Program-made: the position numbers and the translations under genes
Notes under the pieces: generated by a model
Told to the model about the DNA's origin: nothing
The model's database searches: none
What the model saw: the letters and a program-made list of their open reading frames with translations, nothing else
Assembly (NCBI GenBank): GCA_964453915.1
Contig: CAYVPW010000001.1
Coordinates: 1-64,000, forward strand
Length of the DNA stretch: 64,000 bases
Reading direction: 5' to 3'
From: UBA1259 sp964453915
GTDB taxonomy: Bacteria; Bacillota; Clostridia; Christensenellales; Borkfalkiaceae
Shown: positions 33,288 to 41,555 of the stretch, one piece after another
Layout of the letters: each line of letters begins with the position of its first letter
How positions within the stretch are numbered: position 1 is the stretch's first letter

Positions 33288-33317
33288 AAAAAGGCAAGAA
33301 ACAACTCTTGCCTTTTT
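33288..33317 (-). terminator. Terminator of the peptidase-proA-membrane protein unit
   Basis: AAAGGCAAGA (33290-33299) pairs with TCTTGCCTTT (33306-33315), with a T-run on the minus strand. Confidence 0.85.
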
Positions 33318-33333
33318 ACCTTTTATATATTCA

Positions 33334-33909
33334 TCAAAGTTTTTTATCGAAATTTTCTTTATCAACGTACTCTATTTTCATAGAGATGAATGCGGAATAT
33401 CGCCTTTTTAATATAGAAATATCTCTCATAGTAAAAAACTTTACGTCGGTCGCTTCCCATAAAAGCACCCACGCAACTATATCCACTACTTCCGCCCATA
33501 TAGCGCTTCCGAATCTATACCCTATAAAAATAGACGCCGCAAGCACAAGCACGCCGAATAACGCCATAAAAAGCGCCATAACGTTGTATCTTTTTCTTTT
33601 ACATTCGTTTTCCAGATAACGCTTTTCGTAATATTCTTTTATTGCGCTTTTATATACTACTTTTTCTTTATCGTCTATACAATCGCTGTAAACGCGAAGC
33701 GTCAACTCTTCGTTAGGATTAAGCGAAAAGGTGCTGTTTTCTAAAAATTCCGCAACTTCTCCGCTTATCATAGGTGTTTCGCTATCGGAAAATACGGACA
33801 AAAAATTGCTGTCGTCGGCAACTTTCATTTTTACCACCACACGCCCTTCTTCGTCCCTTTCTCTCTCTTTATCTACAATCTTTAATAATTTTTGTTTGGC
33901 TTTTTTCAT
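33334..33909 (-). CDS. Hypothetical membrane protein, two predicted TM helices
   Basis: A 191-residue protein. The first 110 residues are charged and cytoplasmic. Two adjacent hydrophobic helices follow (VMALFMALFGVLVLAASIFI, then a weaker IWAEVVDIVAWVLLW). The last 40 residues are basic, including the FFTMRDISILKRRY segment. No family is recognised. It is 24 bases downstream of proA and probably cotranscribed with it; no functional link to proline synthesis is visible. Confidence 0.7.
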   Translation of the reverse strand: MKKAKQKLLKIVDKERERDEEGRVVVKMKVADDSNFLSVFSDSETPMISGEVAEFLENSTFSLNPNEELTLRVYSDCIDDKEKVVYKSAIKEYYEKRYLENECKRKRYNVMALFMALFGVLVLAASIFIGYRFGSAIWAEVVDIVAWVLLWEATDVKFFTMRDISILKRRYSAFISMKIEYVDKENFDKKL

Positions 33910-33933
33910 TTGTATAAAACCTCATCACGGTTT

Positions 33934-35181
33934 TTATTTTCTAACCGCTCCGTTTCCGTTCACAATAAATTTGGTAGTCGTAAGCGCTTTCAGCCCCATA
34001 GGTCCGCGTGCGTGAAGTTTTTGCGTTGCTATACCTATCTCCGCACCCAAGCCGAAAACAAACCCGTCCGTAAACCTTGTAGAAGCGTTTACGTATACGG
34101 AAGAAGAATCTATCAGTCTTGTAAACTTATCCGCATTATCTTTATTTTCCGTAATAATGGCTTCAGAGTGGTGCGTGCTGTGTTGGTTTATATGTTTAAT
34201 CGCTTCGTCTAAACTGTCAACCGTTTTTACGGAAATTACAGGCCCGCCGTACTCCGTATAAAAGTCTTCTTCCGTTGCCAAAACCCCGCCTATCACTTTT
34301 TGTGCACGCTCGTCCGAACGGATTTCCACGTTCTTTTCGGACAGTTTGTTTTTTATTAACGGCAAAACGGACGCTAAAATTTTAGAATGTATCACCAAAG
34401 ATTCGCAGGCGTTGCACACGCTGTATCTTTGTGTTTTTGCATTGAATATCACGTCCGCCGCCATTTGCGGATTTGCAAACTCATCAACGTAAACGTGGCA
34501 GTTCCCAGTTCCCGTTTCTATAATGGGAACGGTGGCTTCTTGCAATGCTGATTTAATAAGCGAAGCGCCGCCGCGCGGAATTAACAAGTCTAAATAACCG
34601 TTCATTTTCATAAATGCAAGCGTAGTTTCTCTAGAAGTATCTTCAATCAAATTCACGGCGTTTTCATTTACTCCGCACTCTTTTAACGCACTCTTTATTA
34701 CGCACACCATAGCCTTGTTGCTGTTTATCGCATCGCTTCCGCCTTTTAATATTACGGCGTTTCTAGTTTTAAAACAAAGTGCAAAGGCATCTGCCGTAAC
34801 GTTTGGGCGTGCTTCGTAAATCATACCCACAACGCCGAAAGGAACTCTTTTTTGAACTATCTTTATGCCTTGCTCTTTATTTGTAAAAGAATATACCTCT
34901 TCTCCTACGGGCGAATTTAGCAAAGCAACTTGTTCAATTCCAGTGGCAACGCCCTCTATCACTTTATTAGAAAGCAAAAGCCTGTCTATAAAGCCTTCCG
35001 GTTTTCCTTTTTTTACAGCCGCTTCTATATCGATAGCGTTTTGTTCTTTTAAATATGCCGCTTTTTCTCGTATTTTTTTTGCCGTTAATTTTAGTGCTAA
35101 ATTTATCGTTTCTTCACTTAAATCAAGCAATGCGCCGACAGACTCTTTTGCCGACTTACCTATCAACTCTAATTCTGTCAT
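33934..35181 (-). CDS. proA: Gamma-glutamyl phosphate reductase
   Basis: A 415-residue aldehyde-dehydrogenase-fold enzyme that reduces gamma-glutamyl phosphate to the semialdehyde in proline synthesis. The PFGVVGMIYEARPNVT block and the catalytic Cys in YSVCNACESL (family TGVCNA-E) are seen, and the GLGAEIGIATQKLHARGPMGL C-terminus fits. ATG 35181 has AGGAG upstream; an in-frame TTG 8 codons earlier was rejected. proB, its usual partner, is not in this window. It is 4 bases downstream of a peptidase-like gene. Confidence 0.95.
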   Translation of the reverse strand: MTELELIGKSAKESVGALLDLSEETINLALKLTAKKIREKAAYLKEQNAIDIEAAVKKGKPEGFIDRLLLSNKVIEGVATGIEQVALLNSPVGEEVYSFTNKEQGIKIVQKRVPFGVVGMIYEARPNVTADAFALCFKTRNAVILKGGSDAINSNKAMVCVIKSALKECGVNENAVNLIEDTSRETTLAFMKMNGYLDLLIPRGGASLIKSALQEATVPIIETGTGNCHVYVDEFANPQMAADVIFNAKTQRYSVCNACESLVIHSKILASVLPLIKNKLSEKNVEIRSDERAQKVIGGVLATEEDFYTEYGGPVISVKTVDSLDEAIKHINQHSTHHSEAIITENKDNADKFTRLIDSSSVYVNASTRFTDGFVFGLGAEIGIATQKLHARGPMGLKALTTTKFIVNGNGAVRK

Positions 35182-35185
35182 ATTT

Positions 35186-35650
35186 TTATCTCCTTTTAAA
35201 ATCAAAAGTAATAATACGTTTTATTTTATAAAAAAAAGCCTTTCTCGCCCTAAACGCCTTTACTCTTTTTATCCTTTTTTTATCGTTAGAATACAGTTTT
35301 TTTACTTCTTTTATATAATTTTCGTCTAAAACGTCTATATACCTTTTACCGCGGTAAAATCCCGCCATGACGCCGACTATTTGCTCTTCTAAAACCTTTT
35401 CTTTACTATCTAAACCGTCGCCCATAAAAACGTACCCGTCTTGCAAAATACCTACCACCCTGTGCAAAACGTAAGTGCCGTCCTTTCTTAAATACAGTGC
35501 AACGTCCATCTCTTTAAGGCGTTCCGTTTTAGGCAAAACAACCACGCTTTGTTTTGCGTGTTTTAAGGTTGGCCACATACTTGTTCCGCCGGGAACAAAG
35601 GCTATCACCCCGTTTTTATTAAGTTCGGTTTTATAATCTACGCAACCCAT
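35186..35650 (-). CDS. Soluble S24/S26-family peptidase-like protein
   Basis: A 154-residue protein with the signal-peptidase/LexA-type core: GGTSMWPTL (candidate nucleophile Ser24), a VALYLRKDGTYVLHRVVGI strand pair with His63 where bacterial signal peptidases have a Lys, then GDGL. The Ser-His arrangement is like SipW/Sec11-type enzymes. No hydrophobic helix is present at either end, so unlike a signal peptidase it should be cytoplasmic. The C-terminus is very basic. It is 4 bases upstream of proA. Its substrate is unknown. Confidence 0.7.
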   Translation of the reverse strand: MGCVDYKTELNKNGVIAFVPGGTSMWPTLKHAKQSVVVLPKTERLKEMDVALYLRKDGTYVLHRVVGILQDGYVFMGDGLDSKEKVLEEQIVGVMAGFYRGKRYIDVLDENYIKEVKKLYSNDKKRIKRVKAFRARKAFFYKIKRIITFDFKRR

Positions 35651-35727
35651 ATAAAATATTATATATCACTTTTTTTATTTTGTAAATAAAAAACTCTCGT
35701 CAAAATTTTATCCGTTTTTAAAATAGC

Positions 35728-35762
35728 AAAACGAACCGAAAAGCCTTTTCCGGTTCGTTTTA
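35728..35762 (-). terminator. Terminator of the ferritin-like gene
   Basis: AACGAACCG (35730-35738) pairs with CGGTTCGTT (35751-35759), with flanking A/T runs. A second small hairpin (AAACGG with CCGTTT, about 35778-35802) lies next to the gene. Confidence 0.75.
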
Positions 35763-35819
35763 ATTTTATCGTAATCCTTCTAAACGGTTTGTTTTCACCG
35801 TTTATCGGTATCCAACAAA

Positions 35820-37064
35820 TTACACGCCTTTTTTTCTTCCTAAATCGGTGTTATCCGTTTTTCTGTCCCTTAACGATTTTTCTGCGGATTGTTTAACTTC
35901 GTAGCGATAGTCTTTTCCGTTTTTCCCTATATACTTTTCTATCACTGCATGAGAAGCAACTTGATTTATCGATGAATTTACCTGTCTTTGATACTTAAAA
36001 AAGTCTGCACCGTCAGGCAAGTCGTCTACGGGAATGGTGTCTTCTTTATAGCCGGTAAGCCTTACGTCGTTCATAACTTTTCTCACGTATTCCTTATTAT
36101 CGTGCAGTTTGATTAAACTGGGAAATTCCACTGTTGGAAACAATTGTTCAAATGTTCTGCCTTCGTACTTATAAAGCATATCGGAAGCGATTTTTAAATG
36201 TTTTAATTCTTGCTCGAAATGCTCTTCCCAAACTCTTTTTATATAGCCGTCCGATTCGTCTTGAATACAAGAATAATACAAATAGCACTCCGTATACTCG
36301 TGCATTACCCAGTGCTCTAGCCACGTGCAGGCGGGGTCTAACAAACTGCCGTATCCTGTCACATGTTGTTCTTCTATCATTGCTATTTCAGAATAAAGTT
36401 TTCTGCCTTGCTCCGAATGGTAAAGGTTTGCCACGTTCATATAGTAGTTCATTGTCTGTTGTTCCGCCGCCGTAATTATCATTGTGTTTAATCTCGTAGT
36501 TAATTCGTCTCTCCAGTCGTTTATATAATGGCGAACGTCGTCGTGCGGGTGGCGGTGCTCGGAAACGGTAGGTCTACCCGGCGTGATTTCCGTATATCCG
36601 CCAACCAAAACCTCGCCTTTTATACCTTCTTCCATATCTAATAAATCGCTATATCTATACAGATGGTCAAAGTCTTCTAAAAGGGCAAAATCAAGCTGTT
36701 TTTTCACAAAAGATTTGGGTTCTTTTATTGCCATTTCGGCAGTTAAGTCCACCGCTAATTGTTCGTATGCGATAGTCGTTTCCAAAATAGTTTCGTTAAT
36801 GGGGCGCAAAGACGATATCCTTTTTTGCTGTTGTTGTTCTTGTCTTCTCACTTCCGCAAGCGCACGGCGTATGTCGTTGTTTAAACAATGTCTATGAAAG
36901 TTATGCATAAACCAATTAGACTCAAACTCCGTGCCGTTCATCAATATAACCCTAGCCTTAGTGTAGGGGGCTGCAGTTTTTTTATCGTAGGGTTTTAAAG
37001 ATAAGTTTGCCCAACTTACATAGTTGATTTTCGTGTCTTTTGGTAGTTCCTTAAACGGGTTCAT
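35820..37064 (-). CDS. Ferritin-like, putative di-iron protein of unknown function
   Basis: A 414-residue protein from the ATG at 37064, chosen because AAGGAGG lies just upstream; the open extension beyond it is very basic and probably not translated. Helical segments with the E-x6-Y/E-x2-H patterns of a ferritin-like four-helix bundle are visible: LLEDFDHLYRYSDLL, MIEEQHVTGYG, WVMHEYTECYLYYSC and WEEHFEQELKHLKIA. A His-rich SEHRHPHDDVRHY loop lies in the middle. It is soluble. A di-iron oxidase, oxygenase or iron storage role is possible. It is probably monocistronic, with 200 bases of A/T-rich sequence upstream. Confidence 0.65.
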   Translation of the reverse strand: MNPFKELPKDTKINYVSWANLSLKPYDKKTAAPYTKARVILMNGTEFESNWFMHNFHRHCLNNDIRRALAEVRRQEQQQQKRISSLRPINETILETTIAYEQLAVDLTAEMAIKEPKSFVKKQLDFALLEDFDHLYRYSDLLDMEEGIKGEVLVGGYTEITPGRPTVSEHRHPHDDVRHYINDWRDELTTRLNTMIITAAEQQTMNYYMNVANLYHSEQGRKLYSEIAMIEEQHVTGYGSLLDPACTWLEHWVMHEYTECYLYYSCIQDESDGYIKRVWEEHFEQELKHLKIASDMLYKYEGRTFEQLFPTVEFPSLIKLHDNKEYVRKVMNDVRLTGYKEDTIPVDDLPDGADFFKYQRQVNSSINQVASHAVIEKYIGKNGKDYRYEVKQSAEKSLRDRKTDNTDLGRKKGV

Positions 37065-37210
37065 AAAAATCCTCCTTTTTATTTGTTTATATTGTTTTAC
37101 CCGTTTAACTTTTTTTAATACAACCTGCATAAAAAAACGAAAAATTTTTAGTTTTAATTTTTGCAAAACAAACAATTACCCTATAGAATGATAAATATAT
37201 AACGTAAAAC

Positions 37211-37242
37211 AAAAAAAGAGCATAAAGTTTTCCTTTATACTC
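37211..37242 (-). terminator. Terminator after vanZ-like gene
   Basis: On the minus strand GAGTATAAAG (37242-37233) pairs with CTTTATGCTC (37227-37218), followed by seven T. It ends the long gene run that starts at ispG/rimP. Confidence 0.85.
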
Positions 37243-37264
37243 TAATCTTAGTAGCATTGTTAAA

Positions 37265-37747
37265 TCAATTTTTTTGGTCGTTTTTCCGTTCTTTTTTACT
37301 TATAACACACCGTGCTACGTAATAAGTAGTGCCTACTATTATAAGCGTAGCCGCAACTCCGCCGAAATCTATCCATACGTCTAGTAAAGAAGAACCTCTT
37401 GCCGAAAATAACTGAATAGTTTCGTCCGTCACCGCAACGAAAAACCCTACGACCGCTATAAACAATACCGTTTTAATGTTATACTTTTGCAATGTCAAAA
37501 ACAATGCGTTTAATTCTAATCCCAAAACGAAAAACTCTCCGCCGTGCGCCAACTTTCTAAAAGCGCCGTGCGTGATAACGTTTTCTCCGAAAAGAAAATC
37601 CAATACTTTGCGTGCCGCACCGTAAACCGTTTGAGACTCTTGCGAAGAGTTGCCTATATCGAGAAAAGAATTTCCCCAAATAAAGCCCACCGTGCAAAAC
37701 AATAAAACACAAATTATCGAAATGCCGATTTTCCTTTTTTTACTCAT
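37265..37747 (-). CDS. VanZ-like family membrane protein
   Basis: A 160-residue membrane protein with four hydrophobic segments. The VanZ pattern is present: KLAHGGEFFVLGLELNALF after helix 1 (usual K-x-A/G-H-x2-E/Y), then DETIQLFSARGSSLLDVWIDFGG. VanZ-like proteins are widespread in Bacillota and linked to envelope or glycopeptide response, but most are uncharacterised; resistance should not be inferred. It is 11 bases after malQ. Confidence 0.85.
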   Translation of the reverse strand: MSKKRKIGISIICVLLFCTVGFIWGNSFLDIGNSSQESQTVYGAARKVLDFLFGENVITHGAFRKLAHGGEFFVLGLELNALFLTLQKYNIKTVLFIAVVGFFVAVTDETIQLFSARGSSLLDVWIDFGGVAATLIIVGTTYYVARCVISKKERKNDQKN

Positions 37748-37758
37748 AACGCACCGTT

Positions 37759-39258
37759 TTAATTTCTTAAAGATTTTTCGGTTAAAAGCGCAATCCGTTC
37801 CGCAACCGATTTTTTAAAATCTCTTTTACTAAACTTGATAGCCCAATTTTGCTCTCTTACTATGCCGGGCACGTTTATTCTGTAATCTCCGCCGCATAAC
37901 AATGCATCTTGAAGAGGAAGAATAAATAAATCCGCCTTGCATAAAAAGCCTAATTCAATAATGCTCTTTGCTATCGTCTCCGGCGTTTTCGCTTCTCTCC
38001 TAATCTTAAATTCGCATAGAGACGAATTTACGCCCTTTACCAAATTGTTGTAATCCCATTCGGAAGAATTCTCTATAAGCCCTATAAGCGTATCGTTATC
38101 GTGAGTTCCCGTGTAGCAAACAGAATTTTCGTTTATTCTCTCCGGCAAATATAAATTTCCCGTTTCTCCGTTAAAAGCAAAAGATAAAACTTTCATTCCG
38201 GGATAGCCGGTAAACTCTAAAAGTTCTCTCACCCCGTCGTCTATAATACCAAGGTCTTCCGATATTATCTTATCCCTGTCTATTTCTTTATGAACGGCGT
38301 TAAAAAGCTGAACGCTGGGTACTTCTATCCATTCGCCGCAAGTAGCGTCTTTTGCACCGTAATCTACTTCATAAAACCTGTCAAGTCCGCGGAAATGATC
38401 TATTCTTAAATAATCAACTATGGATAGCGCGCTTTTAAGCCTGTTTATCCACCAAGAAAATCCGTCCTTTTCGTGAACGGCGTAATCGTAAACGGGGTTG
38501 CCCCAAAGCTGACCTTTTTGACTAAAATAATCCGGCGGAACACCTGCAACTTTTTTGGGCGTAAAATTATCGTTAAGCTTAAAAAGTTGCGGATTAACCC
38601 AAACGTCTACACTGTCTAGTGCAACGTAAAGCGGCATATCGCCCATTATGAAAACGCCGTTTTTGTTAGCGTACTTTTTTAATTTAAGCCACTGTTTTTT
38701 TGCAACGAATTGCAAAAAATGCCAAAACAAAACTTCTTCTTTATTTTGTTTTTCAAACTCGGCAAGAGCGCTCTCTTCCCTATGCCTTAATTCGCTTTCC
38801 CACTCGTAAAAAGGTTTATGCTCGGTTTTTATCTTTATTGCGGAAAACAAAGCGTAGTCTCTATATTCTCCGCTTTTTACAAACTTTTTGAATGAAGAAT
38901 TATTTTTGTCAAAACGGCTAAACGCCTTTCTTAAAATAGGGTATCTTATTTGATACAACTTGCCGTAGTCTATATATTTTCCTTCTATAACAGCGCTTTT
39001 TAAATCCGACGCGGAAATTAAGCCTTCTTCTTTTAACGTTTCTAAACTTATAAAATACGGATTAAAAGAATAAGAGCAAACCGATGAATACGGGGAATTT
39101 CCGTAGCCCGTTTGAACCAAAGGTAAAATTTGCCAAACGCTTTGCTTTGCGCTTTTTAAGTAATCTATAAAATCATATGCTTCTTGCCCGAAACTGCCGA
39201 TTCCGTACTTGCTCGGCAACGAAAAAACGGGCAAAAGAATTCCGCTTTGTCTTTTCAT
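37759..39258 (-). CDS. malQ: 4-alpha-glucanotransferase (amylomaltase)
   Basis: A 499-residue GH77 enzyme that moves alpha-1,4-glucan segments between maltodextrins or onto glucose. It begins with the RQSGILLPVFSLPSKYGIGSF-type start of the family, the nucleophile Asp is in LRIDHFRGLDRF, the acid Glu in ISEDLGII, and the third Asp in TGTHDNDT. Length is normal. AAGGA precedes the ATG. It is 31 bases after the CPBP gene. Confidence 0.95.
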   Translation of the reverse strand: MKRQSGILLPVFSLPSKYGIGSFGQEAYDFIDYLKSAKQSVWQILPLVQTGYGNSPYSSVCSYSFNPYFISLETLKEEGLISASDLKSAVIEGKYIDYGKLYQIRYPILRKAFSRFDKNNSSFKKFVKSGEYRDYALFSAIKIKTEHKPFYEWESELRHREESALAEFEKQNKEEVLFWHFLQFVAKKQWLKLKKYANKNGVFIMGDMPLYVALDSVDVWVNPQLFKLNDNFTPKKVAGVPPDYFSQKGQLWGNPVYDYAVHEKDGFSWWINRLKSALSIVDYLRIDHFRGLDRFYEVDYGAKDATCGEWIEVPSVQLFNAVHKEIDRDKIISEDLGIIDDGVRELLEFTGYPGMKVLSFAFNGETGNLYLPERINENSVCYTGTHDNDTLIGLIENSSEWDYNNLVKGVNSSLCEFKIRREAKTPETIAKSIIELGFLCKADLFILPLQDALLCGGDYRINVPGIVREQNWAIKFSKRDFKKSVAERIALLTEKSLRN

Positions 39259-39289
39259 ATATATTCCTTTATTTTTTCTTGTGTTAATT

Positions 39290-40153
39290 TTATTGCTTAA
39301 CGGAACCGTTTTGCAAAGAAAGGTATTCTTCCGCTTCTTTTACGCCGAACAGTTCTCTTATCGGTCCGTCCTTTCTCTTAGCGGCGAAAACCGTAAAAAT
39401 TATAGCCACAACAACGCCTAAAACCGCAGTGATTATCACCGTTAAATAATCCCACTGATTGCCTATCGCCACTTTTACGGAAGGATCTAAAATAAGCCCG
39501 CCCACGTCATAAATAAAATGTAAAGCAATAGCGGAATAAATATTTCCCGTGGCAATTAAAGATATGCCGCACATTGCGCCTATTAAAAACGAATACCCTA
39601 TTTGTAAAACCGTTGCCCCAACGCTTTGCCCGCCTATCAAATTTAATATATGCGACAATCCAAACAACGCCGAAGATAGCGCCACGGAAAAGAATACTCT
39701 GTGTTTTTTATCTTTTAATAATACGTAGCAAAGCGGAAAAATAATACCGCGAAAAGTTATTTCTTCGTATAAACCGATAGAAAAACAATAAAAAACGTAA
39801 ACGACAATATGCCCGCCGTCCGCATAAATATCTACGTTTCCTTTTAAAGTACCTATAACGGGAAAGTTATTTATAGCAACGGCTAGTGCGGGAATAAGCA
39901 ATAAATAGTATTTTATATTAAACGATTTTGTAAATATCTTGCCAAACCCGTACTTAAATATAAAAATCACCGCTATTGCCGACAGAATAATTCTTAAAAC
40001 GCTTACAGCCACCATTGCGGATACGCTTTTATCTTCTATAAAAAAATCCGTTATTCTATTAAAAGGCAAAGATACAAGCCCCAAAGTAAACAGCATTACG
40101 ATTACTATATGCCACAGCGGTGCTTTATAAGCATCTTTTTTTAGCGGATTCAT
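39290..40153 (-). CDS. CPBP-family intramembrane glutamic endopeptidase
   Basis: A 287-residue polytopic membrane protein of the CAAX-protease/bacteriocin-processing type. The catalytic EEITFRGIIFP and the downstream FGLSHILN and HFIYDVGG motifs are typical. About eight hydrophobic segments are seen. ATG 40153 overlaps the upstream SDR stop by 4 bases (ATGA); the longer frame inside the SDR gene was rejected. Its client is unknown; immunity or prenyl-protein processing cannot be told apart. Confidence 0.88.
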   Translation of the reverse strand: MNPLKKDAYKAPLWHIVIVMLFTLGLVSLPFNRITDFFIEDKSVSAMVAVSVLRIILSAIAVIFIFKYGFGKIFTKSFNIKYYLLLIPALAVAINNFPVIGTLKGNVDIYADGGHIVVYVFYCFSIGLYEEITFRGIIFPLCYVLLKDKKHRVFFSVALSSALFGLSHILNLIGGQSVGATVLQIGYSFLIGAMCGISLIATGNIYSAIALHFIYDVGGLILDPSVKVAIGNQWDYLTVIITAVLGVVVAIIFTVFAAKRKDGPIRELFGVKEAEEYLSLQNGSVKQ

Positions 40154-40887
40154 AAGGCGTATCCCCCGTCCGCAGTGATTATTTGACCTGTTATAAAATC
40201 CGCCTTTTCGGAGCACAAAAAATATACTAATTCGGCAATCTCTTGCGCTGTCCCCAGTCTTCCGAGCGGCGTTTGATTTTTCAATTCTTGAATCTCGGAT
40301 TGATTGAACCTAGAATTCATTTTAGTATCTATCACGCCGGGGCAAACGCAGTTAACGTTTATTCCGCAAGGCGCAACTTCTTTTGCAAGCGCCTTTGTAA
40401 GCCCTATAATAGCCGCTTTGCTTGCCGAATAAGCCGTTTCCATACAAGCGCCCACACTTCCCCATATAGAAGACACGTTGACTATTTTTCCGCTTTTTTT
40501 CTCTATCATACCTTTTAAGCAAAACCTAGACAGGTAAAAAGCAGAGTCAACGTTTACGCTAAAAATATCTTTCCATTCTTTATCACTGGTATCGGACAAA
40601 AGTTTATAAAGGTCTGCACCGGCGTTGTTCACCAAAACGTTGATATGCTTAAAACTTTTAGATAAATTGTCCAGTGCGTTTTCTACGCTTTTTTTGCAAG
40701 TAAAATCACAGCAAAAAGGATAAAAATAATCTAAAACACCTTCGTTTAAAAGTTCGGTTTTAAATTTTTCCATCTCTTCTTTTCCGTTATTATATTGTCC
40801 GCAAACAAAATAACCGTTTTTTAAAAAAATTTTGGCTATCTGTTTTCCTATTCCGCCGCTCACACCGGTAATCAACGCAACCTGCAT
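40150..40887 (-). CDS. SDR-family oxidoreductase, 3-oxoacyl-ACP reductase-like
   Basis: A 245-residue short-chain dehydrogenase/reductase. The cofactor motif TGVSGGIGKQ is at residues 7-16, then NNAG, the catalytic Ser in VSSIWGS, YSASKAA with Tyr and Lys, and the CPGVIDTKM loop. It resembles FabG, but it is not in a fatty-acid operon, so the substrate is open. AGGGGA precedes the ATG. It is separated from efp by a hairpin at 40911-40934 and is coupled to the CPBP gene. Confidence 0.85.
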   Translation of the reverse strand: MQVALITGVSGGIGKQIAKIFLKNGYFVCGQYNNGKEEMEKFKTELLNEGVLDYFYPFCCDFTCKKSVENALDNLSKSFKHINVLVNNAGADLYKLLSDTSDKEWKDIFSVNVDSAFYLSRFCLKGMIEKKSGKIVNVSSIWGSVGACMETAYSASKAAIIGLTKALAKEVAPCGINVNCVCPGVIDTKMNSRFNQSEIQELKNQTPLGRLGTAQEIAELVYFLCSEKADFITGQIITADGGYAL

Positions 40888-40910
40888 TTTATTTCCCCTA
40901 AAATTTACTA

Positions 40911-40934
40911 TACCCGCAAAAAAATTTGCGGGTA
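40911..40934 (-). terminator. Hairpin after efp, probable terminator
   Basis: TACCCGCAAA and TTTGCGGGTA form a 10-bp stem with an AAAA loop. The downstream T-run on the minus strand is interrupted, so some readthrough into the SDR gene is likely. Confidence 0.6.
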
Positions 40935-40958
40935 CGGTTTCTATAAGTCAAAAGATAA

Positions 40959-41519
40959 TCAGCCTTTTACACGTTCCATGTATTCGCCCGTTCTCGTATC
41001 AACTCTGATAAGTTCGCCTTCGTTAACAAACATAGGAACTTGAATTTTTGCGCCGGTTTCTAAAACAGCGTCCTTCGTGGCGTTGGTTGCGGTATTTCCC
41101 TTTACGGAAGGATCCGCTTGAACTACTCTTAAAGTCACAAAGTTTTCACATTCAACGGAGAAAGCCGCTCCCTTATAAAACTTAACTACAACGTTATCGT
41201 TTTCTTTGATGTATTGAAGAGCGTCTTCTACTTGCTCATAGTTAAGCGGGGTAAGATTAAACTCTTGGTCCATAAAGTAGTAAAGTTCGCCGTCGTTATA
41301 AGAATAAGTCATATTCTTGGTTTCGATATGTGCTTCTTGAACCTTTTCGGTGGGGTTCCAAGTTTTTTCTAAAACCGCACCCGTCACAACATTTTTCATT
41401 TTGGTTCTTACGAAAGCCGCTCCTTTACCGGGTTTAACGTGTTGGAAATCTACTATGGTGTAAATTCCGCTTTCGTATTCAAAAGTCACGCCTTTTCTGA
41501 AATCGCCTGCTGATATCAT
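40959..41519 (-). CDS. efp: Elongation factor P
   Basis: A 186-residue EF-P that relieves ribosome stalling at polyproline. The KOW-like N domain carries the loop VKPGKGAAF with Lys32, the residue modified in Bacillus subtilis EF-P. Two OB folds follow, with the C-terminal TGEYMERV signature. AAGGAG precedes the ATG. It is 36 bases after pepP; the pepP-efp pairing is widespread in Bacillota. Confidence 0.97.
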   Translation of the reverse strand: MISAGDFRKGVTFEYESGIYTIVDFQHVKPGKGAAFVRTKMKNVVTGAVLEKTWNPTEKVQEAHIETKNMTYSYNDGELYYFMDQEFNLTPLNYEQVEDALQYIKENDNVVVKFYKGAAFSVECENFVTLRVVQADPSVKGNTATNATKDAVLETGAKIQVPMFVNEGELIRVDTRTGEYMERVKG

Positions 41520-41555
41520 AATTTTTTCTCCTTAAATAGTTTTTACGTTAATTTT

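Noticed and set aside
37065..37175. Upstream extension of the ferritin-like gene
   Set aside because: Very basic and A/T-driven sequence; AAGGAGG directly precedes ATG 37064.
37265..37747. VanZ-like gene as a glycopeptide-resistance marker
   Set aside because: VanZ-like proteins are common in Bacillota, and no vanHAX genes are present.
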